Assembly (NCBI GenBank): GCA_002499545.1
Contig: DAME01000010.1
Coordinates: forward strand, 8,709 to 19,259
Reading direction: 5' to 3'
DNA from: Euryarchaeota archaeon UBA88
GTDB lineage: Archaea; Thermoplasmatota; Poseidoniia; Poseidoniales; Poseidoniaceae
Length of the DNA: 10,551 nucleotides
Notes under the pieces: generated by a model
Database searches by the model: none
Seen by the model: the letters and a program-made list of their open reading frames with translations, nothing else
What the model was told of the DNA's origin: nothing
Program-made: the position numbers and the translations under genes
Shown: positions 1 through 7,507 of the stretch, one piece after another
Numbering within the stretch: the first letter of the stretch is position 1
Layout: each line of letters begins with the position of its first letter

Positions 1-1425
1 GACGAGCGCCGCATTGAAGACACTCGTCTTCTTCTTTCGTCATTCCAACTTCTCGACATCGACGAACTTGTAGTAGCATCGACTCGCCGCCGCCTGTTGC
101 TTGAATGCATTCGCTTCGGTTTGGTGAGTCTAAAAACAGACAAACCCGGCTGCTTGCCTCGCCAAGAAGCAGAAGATATTTTCGCCACAGCCGTTCAACA
201 GGGGGATACACTGCAGGGTAGTTGGCCGTGGGAGCAACCCCCTTCATTGATCGTGACCAATCCTCCGTGGTTGCGAATTAAAGACCGATTCCGAGGTATG
301 GAAGACGGCAGCAAACTCCGGCGAGAATTGGGTGAACATCTTCGAGCACTCACCGATGAGGGGGCGCCTCGCTTCTCCACCATGCGTGGAAACGTGAATC
401 TCTACCGATTGTTCATTGAACGTGGCCTTCAAATCTTGACCCAAGGCGGCCGCTTGCGCCTCATCGCACCAGACAGCATTCTGCGAGAGCAATCATCTCA
501 TCCACTTCGAAAACTTTTGGTTGAACACCACGGCTGGACCGATATCTGGGCAATTGAAGAAGCGAACCATTTGTTCCCCGGCATGACACAAGGCGTTGCA
601 GTACTCGGCATCACAGCGAAGCAAAGTGAGGAAAAGCTCCTCGTACACGGCCCCTTGAGTAGAGCCGACCTGCGCCGTGACCAAAACGGTCTTTCCAATC
701 GCGTCCCTTCCTTTGAAATGGACGTCACTCGTTGGGTTTCCTGGGCAAAAGACACGTGGGCCATCCCTCGTCTTCCACGCGACCGTATCGAACGCAAGCA
801 GACTCTGAAGATCTTGGACCGTCTCGCCCTCCTTCCTCGTCTTGGTGAAGCACATCACCTTATTGCGACCAAGGGCCATACGATTCGAGTGCGCGTCGGA
901 GAAATCGATCAAACAGCGCACTCGAAGTCAATTGAAACGTGGGTGAAAGGCCGTACATCCCGCCCCTTCATTCGAGGCGTCCACTTCTCAGAAGACGAAG
1001 ACGGTGAGGTATTCCTTCGACACCCCGCATTCCGAACCGACATTCCATCCCGTGCGAATGAACGACAATTGGCCATGTGGTGTGGTAACCTCGATTCAAA
1101 GCACGGGCCACGTCTCGCTTGCCAAGCGATTGTGAACGCACATCAAGAGCGCCGTTTGCGCTGGGCAGTCATTCCATCAGGATGTGTTCTTGGAAACAGC
1201 GTGAACCATATTGAACTTCATGACGAGATACAAAAGCGCCTGATTGTAAGTCACGGCTCTCTCGAGAATGCGCTACAGTGGATGTGTGGATTACTCAATG
1301 ATTCCGACCTTGACGAATGGGCTCGTGCCTGGTCAGCCAACAACAACGTCAACAATTACGAATTGGAGATGCTCCCCGTCGAAGTTACCGGTGAAATTCC
1401 GGAATTAATGCTTACAGTTCAGTAA
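1..1425 (+). CDS. N6-adenine DNA methyltransferase, 3' part (5' end outside window)
   Basis: The frame is open from base 1 without a credible start, so the gene begins upstream; 474 codons are visible before TAA at 1423. The catalytic motif IV of amino-methyltransferases, NPPW, is encoded at 259-270 and is preceded by a hydrophobic strand (SLIVT). The SAM-binding motif I must lie upstream of the window. After NPPW comes the block GNVNLYRLFIERGLQIL, then GGRLRLIAPDSIL, as in Eco57I/type IIG-like and other large adenine methylases. The C-terminal part has a target-recognition-like layout: 'RPFIRGV', then 'GNSVNHI', and close to the end 'NNVNNYELEMLPV', which resembles the usual closing motif of these enzymes. 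It would methylate adenine N6 in DNA. Whether it carries an N-terminal nuclease (type IIG), belongs to a defence cluster, or is an orphan cannot be seen. The next gene is unrelated and has its own promoter-like signals. Confidence 0.85.
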   Translation, partial: DERRIEDTRLLLSSFQLLDIDELVVASTRRRLLLECIRFGLVSLKTDKPGCLPRQEAEDIFATAVQQGDTLQGSWPWEQPPSLIVTNPPWLRIKDRFRGMEDGSKLRRELGEHLRALTDEGAPRFSTMRGNVNLYRLFIERGLQILTQGGRLRLIAPDSILREQSSHPLRKLLVEHHGWTDIWAIEEANHLFPGMTQGVAVLGITAKQSEEKLLVHGPLSRADLRRDQNGLSNRVPSFEMDVTRWVSWAKDTWAIPRLPRDRIERKQTLKILDRLALLPRLGEAHHLIATKGHTIRVRVGEIDQTAHSKSIETWVKGRTSRPFIRGVHFSEDEDGEVFLRHPAFRTDIPSRANERQLAMWCGNLDSKHGPRLACQAIVNAHQERRLRWAVIPSGCVLGNSVNHIELHDEIQKRLIVSHGSLENALQWMCGLLNDSDLDEWARAWSANNNVNNYELEMLPVEVTGEIPELMLTVQ

Positions 1426-1493
1426 TCCCGCAATGTTTCGTTTCGAATTCACGGGTTTACAATCTCACAAGGCTGGAAAGAAGTGCAACATGC

Positions 1494-1500
1494 TTTATTA
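1494..1500 (+). promoter_or_regulatory. TATA-like box for the THEP1-type NTPase gene
   Basis: TTTATTA lies about 52 bases before the ATG at 1549. Archaeal transcription usually starts about 25 bases downstream of the box, here near 1523. That would give a leader of roughly 25 nt carrying the GGTGA ribosome-binding site at 1539-1543. A seven-base direct repeat, TAAGCCG, sits at 1505-1511 and 1517-1523, just upstream of the predicted start site. The call rests on position and composition only. Confidence 0.4.
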
Positions 1501-1548
1501 CTGATAAGCCGCTGGTTAAGCCGTTAGCGATTAATCATGGTGAGTTAG

Positions 1549-2130
1549 ATGGGCATTCATCCAAAGATTGGCATAACAGGTTTACCACGTAGTGGGAAAT
1601 CTGCTGTCATGGAAAAAGTTCTCGAAATGCTTGTGGATGAGCGTAAGCGAGAAATTCTGATGAGAGGTAGCCTGACTGACGCTCCAATCATTGGCGGGAT
1701 GCGAACCGAACCTATCCTCGAAGGCAGTGAACGACTCGGGTATCGCGTCATTAACATCGTGACCGGCGAAAGCGATGTCATGGCTCACAAATCGATTGAC
1801 TCAAGACTTCGAGTCCTGGGATACGGAATCGATACAGAAGCACTCGAGCGCATCGCAGTGCCTGCAATTGAATACGCTCGGGACCAGTGCGAAGTTATCG
1901 TGATTGATGAAATCGGGAAATTTGCCGTCGAGAGTGAGGCATTTGTCAGCGTCGTTCGCAGTGCCCTTGAGATGGATAAACCCACTCTGCTCACACTTCA
2001 CAAGAAAAGCCGACACCCTCTGCTTCAAGATATTCGCCGCCGTGATGATGGCCGTATTTTGGAAGTCACTCCAGTGAACCGCGCTCTGCTACCCTATAAG
2101 ATTCACAAGTTGATGCGAGAAACATACTGA
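1549..2130 (+). CDS. THEP1-family nucleoside-triphosphatase (P-loop NTPase)
   Basis: This 193-residue protein matches the layout of archaeal/bacterial THEP1 NTPases, which hydrolyse nucleoside 5'-triphosphates in the cytoplasm; their cellular role is unclear. The Walker A loop GLPRSGKS is at residues 11-18. The Walker B strand VIVIDEIGK is at 116-124, with the family's typical DEIGK. Other family signatures are GGMRTE (49-54, usually GFxTPE), GYRVINIVTGE (64-74), LTLHKKSRHPL (149-158), and a late VTPVNRALLP. About a dozen extra residues (roughly 32-45) lie between the P-loop helix and the GGMRTE strand compared with the family as I remember it. GGTGA at 1539-1543, five bases before ATG 1549, supports the start; the nearer upstream ATG at 1537 runs into a stop after three codons. 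The gene appears monocistronic or first in its unit. Confidence 0.88.
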   Translation: MGIHPKIGITGLPRSGKSAVMEKVLEMLVDERKREILMRGSLTDAPIIGGMRTEPILEGSERLGYRVINIVTGESDVMAHKSIDSRLRVLGYGIDTEALERIAVPAIEYARDQCEVIVIDEIGKFAVESEAFVSVVRSALEMDKPTLLTLHKKSRHPLLQDIRRRDDGRILEVTPVNRALLPYKIHKLMRETY

Positions 2131-2183
2131 CGTTCTCTGGCTGAAGCCGACGCTTTCTTGACCTTGATTGGCCTGCCCTCATC

Positions 2184-2525
2184 ATGGCAACACCCTCCGA
2201 TGCAGCAGCATCGCTTTTTCTCGGAACGGGTATCGGCTGTTTCTTAATCACCGGTTTCGGATTGTTCGAAGGTCGCATGTCGCTCGACGAAGCAAGTATT
2301 GGATGGGCGTTTCCGGTTCTGGGAGCAGTCATGATCGGACTTTCAAACGCTGTACGCTCATCCGGTGGGTTCCTGTCCACGGCGTTTCCAAAAGAAGACG
2401 AAGCTGCACTTGAGTCTCGCGTTCAAGCAGATATCGAGGCTTCGGTCAAAGATGCCAGTGTTGGTTCTGCTTGGGCTCGTTTAGAAGCCGACGTTTTGGC
2501 AACCGATCTCGGTCAAGAAGAATAA
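2184..2525 (+). CDS. Small two-helix membrane protein, unknown function
   Basis: I do not recognise this 113-residue protein. Two hydrophobic segments are visible, about residues 7-29 and 39-58, separated by a short acidic/basic loop (FEGRMSLDEAS). A hydrophilic, acidic C-terminal half follows (about 66-113), probably helical and rich in Ala/Glu/Asp. A hairpin with a soluble tail is the likely topology. It follows the THEP1 gene by 53 bases on the same strand. No Shine-Dalgarno is evident before ATG 2184, so translation may be leaderless or depend on the upstream transcript. The next gene converges on it, leaving 49 bases between the stop codons. It is judged real because the frame has sensible composition and fills the space between two genes, but no family supports it. 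Confidence 0.6.
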   Translation: MATPSDAAASLFLGTGIGCFLITGFGLFEGRMSLDEASIGWAFPVLGAVMIGLSNAVRSSGGFLSTAFPKEDEAALESRVQADIEASVKDASVGSAWARLEADVLATDLGQEE

Positions 2526-2574
2526 ATACGTCCTTGCGTTTCTTGAATGACAGCGTTGAAAACGGTCTGCATAC

Positions 2575-3936
2575 CTATGCTGAAGCCTGACGAAGTGATT
2601 TGACGTGCAGCGAAAGACCAATGCATGATATGGCACACGGAACCAATCCAAACCAAAGCGCAGAAAGCAACGGTTGGCTGCTGTACAACGGCACGAATCC
2701 ACATGCAACACTCATCGTCAAAAGAGGGTAGATGACGAAACTCGTTTTTGGTGATGTGACATCCGATTCAATATACCAAGGAACGACGCTTCCACACGCT
2801 AAGGCAATCCATACCGCAGGAACCAAGAATACTGCAAACTGCGTGAACGGAACAAGAATCAGTGGGGAAAATGTCAGCACAATTTTCATCCACCAAATTT
2901 CAGGTCGAGGTGCTGCATCAAAGCCGATCGCTGGAAGGAATTGCACCAACACCATCATTGAAACCGCAGCCGAGGTCATCCAAGTTGCATACAGAACCGG
3001 ACCAATTCCCGAGCCTAATGCGCCGTGAGCAGTCACGTGCCACGGCGTGATGAACAGCACAATGAAAGCCATTACTGCACCAGAAACCAACATCGCCTTG
3101 CTTTTTCCAACACCGTGCTTTAATTCTGCATTCTGCCCTACAGCAGGTTGAATGTTGAATCCTATGCAGACGGCCAAGTGAAGCGCGATTACGACCAGCA
3201 AGACCCGGCTTCTATCGGGGAGGTTTGCAAGCCAGTCTCCTGCGTGCGATACTTCTGAGGTGAGCCATATCAAGGCTAGAGCGGCTAGAAGGACAACCTT
3301 GATTCGCATTTTCAAGACTAAAATCGACACTCGTTTTCCGCCCAGAAACATACTTGATGCTGCAAACATTTCACCAACAAACATGATCAGTCCACCCAAC
3401 AGTACCAGCGGCAGCACGTGTTCGAGGCTTGGCATTGCAGCAACGGGTTCAGTTGGAAACGTTTCTGGCCGATAGTAAGCCGACTCGGGGAAAAGGATGG
3501 GTGCTGAAAACAACAGAAGGAATGATGTGAACAACATCATGCGTACGCGAAATGTCTGTCGTAAATGTAGCTCAAGCGCTGAAAGACTTGGCAGTCGATT
3601 GGATTGAATTGCGAAGATGGTCACGACCAAGGCCATGAGTTCGCCCCCTCCATCTCCGGTGATCATCAGGCGAAGGTCAGATGTCGAAAACGAACCTTCT
3701 CCAAAATATCTCGCTATCTCCAAGTGTTCTGTATCACGGTTGAGAAGTGCCTGCAAGCGTACGATTGCCATGATGAATAGCTGCACTACCGGCAACCATC
3801 GAACCAGTACTGGAATACGGTTCCATAGAGGATTTTCATGCTTTGCAGCGTACGATTCAATCGAACCGTACATCAACCACGAAAGAAGACCGAGAACAAA
3901 CAGCGGCAAAAACCACGGCATTGCGTCTCCCAACAT
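2575..3936 (-). CDS. Polytopic integral membrane protein (about 12 helices), unknown function
   Basis: About 453 residues, read on the minus strand, with roughly a dozen hydrophobic stretches spread evenly over the length. Between them are short loops, such as one around residues 73-95 (NRDTEHLEIARYFGEGSFS) and another around 154-167. No transporter, oxidase or enzyme motif is recognisable; a single HVTAHG sequence lies near a helix end about two-thirds along. The start is uncertain: ATG 3936 is chosen, a TTG lies 12 bases upstream (3948), and ATG 3921 has a good GGGAGA site (3931-3926) four bases before it. An in-frame TGA just above the TTG rules out longer forms. It is transcribed divergently from the methyltransferase gene that starts near 3988, leaving about 50 bases for two promoters. 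The 3' end faces the small membrane-protein gene. Confidence 0.72.
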   Translation of the reverse strand: MLGDAMPWFLPLFVLGLLSWLMYGSIESYAAKHENPLWNRIPVLVRWLPVVQLFIMAIVRLQALLNRDTEHLEIARYFGEGSFSTSDLRLMITGDGGGELMALVVTIFAIQSNRLPSLSALELHLRQTFRVRMMLFTSFLLLFSAPILFPESAYYRPETFPTEPVAAMPSLEHVLPLVLLGGLIMFVGEMFAASSMFLGGKRVSILVLKMRIKVVLLAALALIWLTSEVSHAGDWLANLPDRSRVLLVVIALHLAVCIGFNIQPAVGQNAELKHGVGKSKAMLVSGAVMAFIVLFITPWHVTAHGALGSGIGPVLYATWMTSAAVSMMVLVQFLPAIGFDAAPRPEIWWMKIVLTFSPLILVPFTQFAVFLVPAVWIALACGSVVPWYIESDVTSPKTSFVIYPLLTMSVACGFVPLYSSQPLLSALWFGLVPCAISCIGLSLHVKSLRQASA

Positions 3937-3987
3937 GTACCAAACCAAACGTGCTCAGCCCTTGAGCATGGCGGAAGCAACATAGGG

Positions 3988-5796
3988 ATGAGGCCAAACC
4001 GAGCAGACATGTCCCGCGAAGAGTGGCAAGAGCAAGATTTGCTCACAGCAGCTCGCGAGACGCCTTTGGCAAACCTCGCCCTTCATCTCGGCTATGAGAT
4101 GAAGCAGTGGTTAGAGACAGCCACATCGGCTCTTCCTGAAACCCTCCGCATCACACGCGCTCGCTACGACCGCTCGTGGACCGAAGGACTGTTGCGTGAA
4201 CTTGGCGGTAAACCCCTCTCATGGGGACAAGAAGAATTTGCTTGGCAGATGCCTTTCGCCCGTGGAAAAGCACCCGATGAGCGAAGCAAGTACCTCATGG
4301 CACTGCTCCATGAGACCGGCAGAATCACCCGCCAGGAAGCGGCAAGCATGCTACCAGTGGTCGTTCTTGATCCGCAGCCCGGACACATCGTTCTGGACAT
4401 GTGCGCTGCTCCGGGTTCTAAGGCAACACAAATTGCTGAAGCATTAGAGCCATCGGGCATCGTGGTTGCCAACGAACCGGTATCGGGCAGAGTCAACATG
4501 CTGGTTTCCAATCGCGGGCGCCTCTCAACTGCCAATATGCTCATCAATCAACAAGATGGGCGCCATATCGGTCGAATTCCACCTCCGGGTTACGACGGAA
4601 TCGTGGCCGATGTTCCGTGTACGGGTACAGCCACAACCCGAAAAAACCGCAACGTATGGTGGAACTGGACACCCAAGGACAGCCGAACTCTGTTCCGTTT
4701 GCAAGTGGACATCACCCGTCGCGGTGCGACCTTGCTTCGCCCAGGAGGTAATCTCGTCTATTCGACGTGCAGCATGGATCCTTGCGAAAACGAAGCCGTT
4801 GTCGCTCAACTTCTACGAGAACTTCCGTACTTGGAACTGGTAGATATTGACCCACACCCTCTCGAGGGTTTGACGCTTCAACCAGGCTTCGATGACTGGG
4901 ACGTACTCGATCAATCAGGCACGCCATTGACTGGGGAGGAAGAGGTGCCGAAAGCTACCTTCCTTCAACCAGAACACATGAGCCCTTCAATGCGTATTCG
5001 CTGGCACGACTCGTTTGAGACTGACATCGATGAACAACTTGAATCGAACATTCGCAAGCAGTTGACGAAATGTCGCCGACTGCGCCACCACGATAACGAT
5101 ACCGGGGGGTTCTTCGTCGCTCGATTCCGGCACGTGCCAGAGGCAACGCCTGAAGGCATTGCTCGCACCTATATTCGCAATCGGAAGCGCATTGCTGATT
5201 CAGGCTGGGAGCCGCTGATTCTCGACCATCCCGAACCGAATCGGCACACCATTTACGCTGCGGAACCTGAGGTGATTGAAGAGGCAGCACTTCGCTATGG
5301 AATTCAATCACAACACTGGTCTTGGTGGAGCCGAGGTAAACGATTGAACATCGCTCCAACAATGGTGCATGAACGCATCTTCAACCAGCAGTGTCCGAAC
5401 AAGCGGGGAAATCTTTGGCCTGCAGGGACCTTCCATCCTCTCAAGTTGATTCACGTTGGTTTGCCAGCGTTCACCAAGAAGCGTGGTGGTTGGCGTTCAA
5501 GACAAGAAGCAATTCCGTCTCTTCAGCCCCTCATTACCGAATCGAAGTATGTGGTGTCGCCTGAAATGCTGACACGCCTCCTTCAAGGATGGGCGCCACT
5601 GATGGAAGAGTTTAACGAGGAATTCATCCCGATTTTTTCTGAAGGCCCACTCTTACTTTCATGTCTACTGCCCTGCGGCGAAGCACTCGTATCGGCATGG
5701 ACCGGCGCGAGGTTGACGTTGATGGTTGATGAAAAGGGCCGAGACGTTCTTCGACTCAAACTCGGAATGCCATTTGTGTCGGAGGAAGAGGAATGA
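3988..5796 (+). CDS. trm4: NSUN2/Trm4-like tRNA (cytosine-5) methyltransferase, long eukaryote-like form
   Basis: This SAM-dependent RNA m5C methyltransferase probably modifies tRNA cytosines. Numbered from ATG 3988 (602 residues), motif I DMCAAPGSK is at 137-145. Motif IV DVPCTG holds Cys211, the release cysteine, and is followed by the NSUN2-type block TTRKNRNVWWNWTP. Motif VI YSTCSMDP holds the nucleophile Cys261. The region before the catalytic domain also follows human NSUN2 as I recall it (LPETLRI, PLSW..EEFAW, ITRQEAASMLP), and GGFFVARF near 373 closes the domain. A tail of over 200 residues then resembles the NSUN2/yeast Trm4 C-terminus (LKLIHVGLPAF, then RSRQEAIPSL). Known archaeal Trm4 proteins are much shorter and lack this tail. 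The start could also be ATG 4009; the open frame above 3988 is antisense to the divergent gene. The gene ends in an ATGA overlap with the next. Confidence 0.9.
   Translation: MRPNRADMSREEWQEQDLLTAARETPLANLALHLGYEMKQWLETATSALPETLRITRARYDRSWTEGLLRELGGKPLSWGQEEFAWQMPFARGKAPDERSKYLMALLHETGRITRQEAASMLPVVVLDPQPGHIVLDMCAAPGSKATQIAEALEPSGIVVANEPVSGRVNMLVSNRGRLSTANMLINQQDGRHIGRIPPPGYDGIVADVPCTGTATTRKNRNVWWNWTPKDSRTLFRLQVDITRRGATLLRPGGNLVYSTCSMDPCENEAVVAQLLRELPYLELVDIDPHPLEGLTLQPGFDDWDVLDQSGTPLTGEEEVPKATFLQPEHMSPSMRIRWHDSFETDIDEQLESNIRKQLTKCRRLRHHDNDTGGFFVARFRHVPEATPEGIARTYIRNRKRIADSGWEPLILDHPEPNRHTIYAAEPEVIEEAALRYGIQSQHWSWWSRGKRLNIAPTMVHERIFNQQCPNKRGNLWPAGTFHPLKLIHVGLPAFTKKRGGWRSRQEAIPSLQPLITESKYVVSPEMLTRLLQGWAPLMEEFNEEFIPIFSEGPLLLSCLLPCGEALVSAWTGARLTLMVDEKGRDVLRLKLGMPFVSEEEE
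5781..5785 (+). promoter_or_regulatory. Ribosome-binding site, GGAGG
   Basis: GGAGG lies seven bases before ATG 5793, inside the last codons of the methyltransferase gene. Together with the ATGA stop/start overlap, it fixes the start of the downstream gene and indicates translational coupling. Confidence 0.75.
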
Positions 5797-7007
5797 GGTC
5801 CCGTGCCCGGATGGCGGTTTTTCTCACCGCAGCATTGTGCATCATTTCAGTCCCACTTGCTGCCACTGAAGAGCCGATAACCGTCACTCAAATTGCTTCG
5901 ACTCCAATTCCACAACCACTGGATTCCTCCGTCGTTCTAGTCGAACATTTCATTGCTCCGAACCACACTTCAGACCCTCCTTCATCCAACGATGTTCTGT
6001 ATTTTTCATGGTGGAAATGGAGTGATGAAACCAACTCGAATTGGCCTGATGACGATGCTAAAGCCCGCCTTGGGGAACTTGGCCTTGAATCGAACACCAC
6101 GTTCTTGTTCAATGAAGAAGTCGGAGACGGTAAGACGTTCGAAGAAGGCATTGCTTTAGGCCAAGACCATTCGCGGACAGGCGACGTCATTGAATTGAAC
6201 GGCGAGATTGAACTTGTCACCGACCTGAACGATGCGTGGTCGATTCGAGTACCGTTCGAAATGACGCCGTTGGCCAATCTTAGTTCCTCGACAGTCATGT
6301 ACATGTTCATCACCGAAGATTCAGCTGTTGACCATCACGGGCGATCTGCTGAGCACCTCATCCGCGACATGCAGCCTGAAGTGAGTTTCTCTAACCAAGC
6401 CGGTAATACCACTGCCTCGGAATGGGTTATTTCTTCTGAACATCTTTTGGCTGCCGGTATCGACCTTGAATCAAATCCATATGGATGGCACATCACATTC
6501 GCCTTGTTCGGTGAGGCTGAAGGTGACGACACCAATCGATTACTTGCTCTGTATTCCACTCCATTACCATCGAGATGGAGCAGCAGTTCAATCGGAGACT
6601 TTGCACTTCCGTTGTTTTTACTCCTTCTTTCTGGAGTCCTTGCCTCCGGCGTCATCAGTAACGCCTACCGCCGCGAGAAAGGGATGCCGAGATTGAACGC
6701 AGAGTGGGTTGAAGGCGACCTACCAATCATCCATCTCACGTTCAGTTCCGGCGACCAACCTGTTGATTTGAAATCGTGTGAGGTTGACAAACCTTGGCAG
6801 ATTAAAGGCGGTTTCAAAAAGAAAAAACTCCCGACCAATGGTTCGTACGAATGTTCGATACGGCTGAAGGAGTGGCACGCAAGCGACTGCTCGGTTTCGA
6901 TTGCTTTGGAAGTCGAAGAACTAGGTAGTTGGACGCAGTATCTACGCCTCTCTTCTCCGTATATCTCACCTGTTGAGGACGGGCGAAGTGTTGAAGCACC
7001 CCAGTAA
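5793..7007 (+). CDS. Secreted, single-pass membrane-anchored protein, unknown function
   Basis: 404 residues, family not recognised. Residues 1-23 form a classical signal peptide: basic RSRAR, hydrophobic core, then a VPLA-A cleavage context. Residues 24-266 form a likely extracytoplasmic domain rich in Asp, Glu, Ser and Thr with alternating strand-like segments. It holds four N-x-S/T sequons (Asn57, 101, 162, 205), consistent with archaeal S-layer-side N-glycosylation. A membrane helix follows at about 267-289, then basic YRREKG. The last 115 residues, probably cytoplasmic, look beta-rich, with an FKKKKLP patch and three cysteines (329, 354, 366). A type I topology with domains on both sides could suit a sensor or envelope scaffold, but this is inference. 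It overlaps the NSUN2-like gene by four bases and precedes the Lrp-type gene by 23 bases, so co-transcription is likely. Confidence 0.78.
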   Translation: MRSRARMAVFLTAALCIISVPLAATEEPITVTQIASTPIPQPLDSSVVLVEHFIAPNHTSDPPSSNDVLYFSWWKWSDETNSNWPDDDAKARLGELGLESNTTFLFNEEVGDGKTFEEGIALGQDHSRTGDVIELNGEIELVTDLNDAWSIRVPFEMTPLANLSSSTVMYMFITEDSAVDHHGRSAEHLIRDMQPEVSFSNQAGNTTASEWVISSEHLLAAGIDLESNPYGWHITFALFGEAEGDDTNRLLALYSTPLPSRWSSSSIGDFALPLFLLLLSGVLASGVISNAYRREKGMPRLNAEWVEGDLPIIHLTFSSGDQPVDLKSCEVDKPWQIKGGFKKKKLPTNGSYECSIRLKEWHASDCSVSIALEVEELGSWTQYLRLSSPYISPVEDGRSVEAPQ

Positions 7008-7019
7008 AGAGCAGAAATC

Positions 7020-7024
7020 GGTGA
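7020..7024 (+). promoter_or_regulatory. Ribosome-binding site, GGTGA
   Basis: GGTGA(G) stands six bases before ATG 7031. The same GGTGAG sequence occurs at nearly the same spacing before the THEP1-type gene (1539-1544). It matches the anti-Shine-Dalgarno end of archaeal 16S rRNA and fixes this start. Confidence 0.7.
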
Positions 7025-7030
7025 GCCACA

Positions 7031-7507
7031 ATGAACCTCGATGACACAGACCGCACCCTGCTCTCTGCGCTACTCAACGACGCTCGTATCAGTCAAAGAG
7101 CGCTGGCTCGTCAAGCTGGCGTCGCCCAAGGAACTGTCCTGAACCGACTCAAGCGGATGGAAGATGCTGGCATCATCAAGGGCTACTCAGTCATGCTTGA
7201 CCCTGCTGCAATGGGTTGGACAATGACCATCATGGCCGGGCTTCGAATCGTCAAGGGGCGGATGCTTGACGTACAATCTCGCATTGCTGCTGACCCGAGA
7301 GTGTTTGCAGTCTACGATGTAACCGGAGATTGGGACTCGATGGTACTGGCGAGGGTGAAAAGTCGTGAAGATTTGGATGACCTTACCAAAACCGTGTTCA
7401 CACTCGAGGGCGTTTCGCGTTCTTACACGCACGTGGTACTCAACACCGTGAAGGAAGATGGAATCCCAAAACCTCCTCAAGAAGGTGGCTACGGCTCAGA
7501 AGCCTGA
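7031..7507 (+). CDS. Lrp/AsnC-family transcriptional regulator
   Basis: 158 residues, normal for the family. The N-terminal winged helix-turn-helix is clear: LDDTDRTLLSALLNDARIS (3-21), the recognition region LARQAGVAQGTVLNRLKRME (25-44), then AGIIKGY (46-52). The C-terminal RAM/ligand-binding domain covers about 65-140 and contains VTGDWDSMVLARV (97-109), the family's usual glycine/acidic turn where amino acids bind at dimer interfaces. Such proteins form dimers to octamers and control amino-acid or energy metabolism genes in response to small effectors; this one's targets are unknown. It is the last gene of the likely operon with the NSUN2-like enzyme and the anchored protein. Its final 19 bases overlap the end of the convergent Toprim gene. 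Confidence 0.92.
   Translation: MNLDDTDRTLLSALLNDARISQRALARQAGVAQGTVLNRLKRMEDAGIIKGYSVMLDPAAMGWTMTIMAGLRIVKGRMLDVQSRIAADPRVFAVYDVTGDWDSMVLARVKSREDLDDLTKTVFTLEGVSRSYTHVVLNTVKEDGIPKPPQEGGYGSEA

Noticed and set aside
97..99. TTG at 97 as the start of the adenine methylase
   Set aside because: The frame is open back to base 1, and a complete enzyme needs the SAM-binding motif I before NPPW, so the true start is upstream of the window.
493..921. Long minus-strand open frames within the methylase gene (493-921 and others)
   Set aside because: They are antisense shadows of a gene with clear motifs; their translations have no recognisable domain and no start signals.
3838..3987. Open frame extending the NSUN2-like protein by 50 residues at its N-terminus
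   Set aside because: It is antisense to the start of the divergent membrane-protein gene. Its translation (rich in Lys, Arg, Gln, Asn) resembles nothing in NSUN proteins, and ATG 3988 or 4009 gives a natural start.
4955..5362. Minus-strand open frame of 135 codons within the NSUN2-like gene
   Set aside because: It lies wholly inside a conserved coding region, is Cys/Arg/Ser-rich in the way antisense frames often are, and has no ribosome-binding site.
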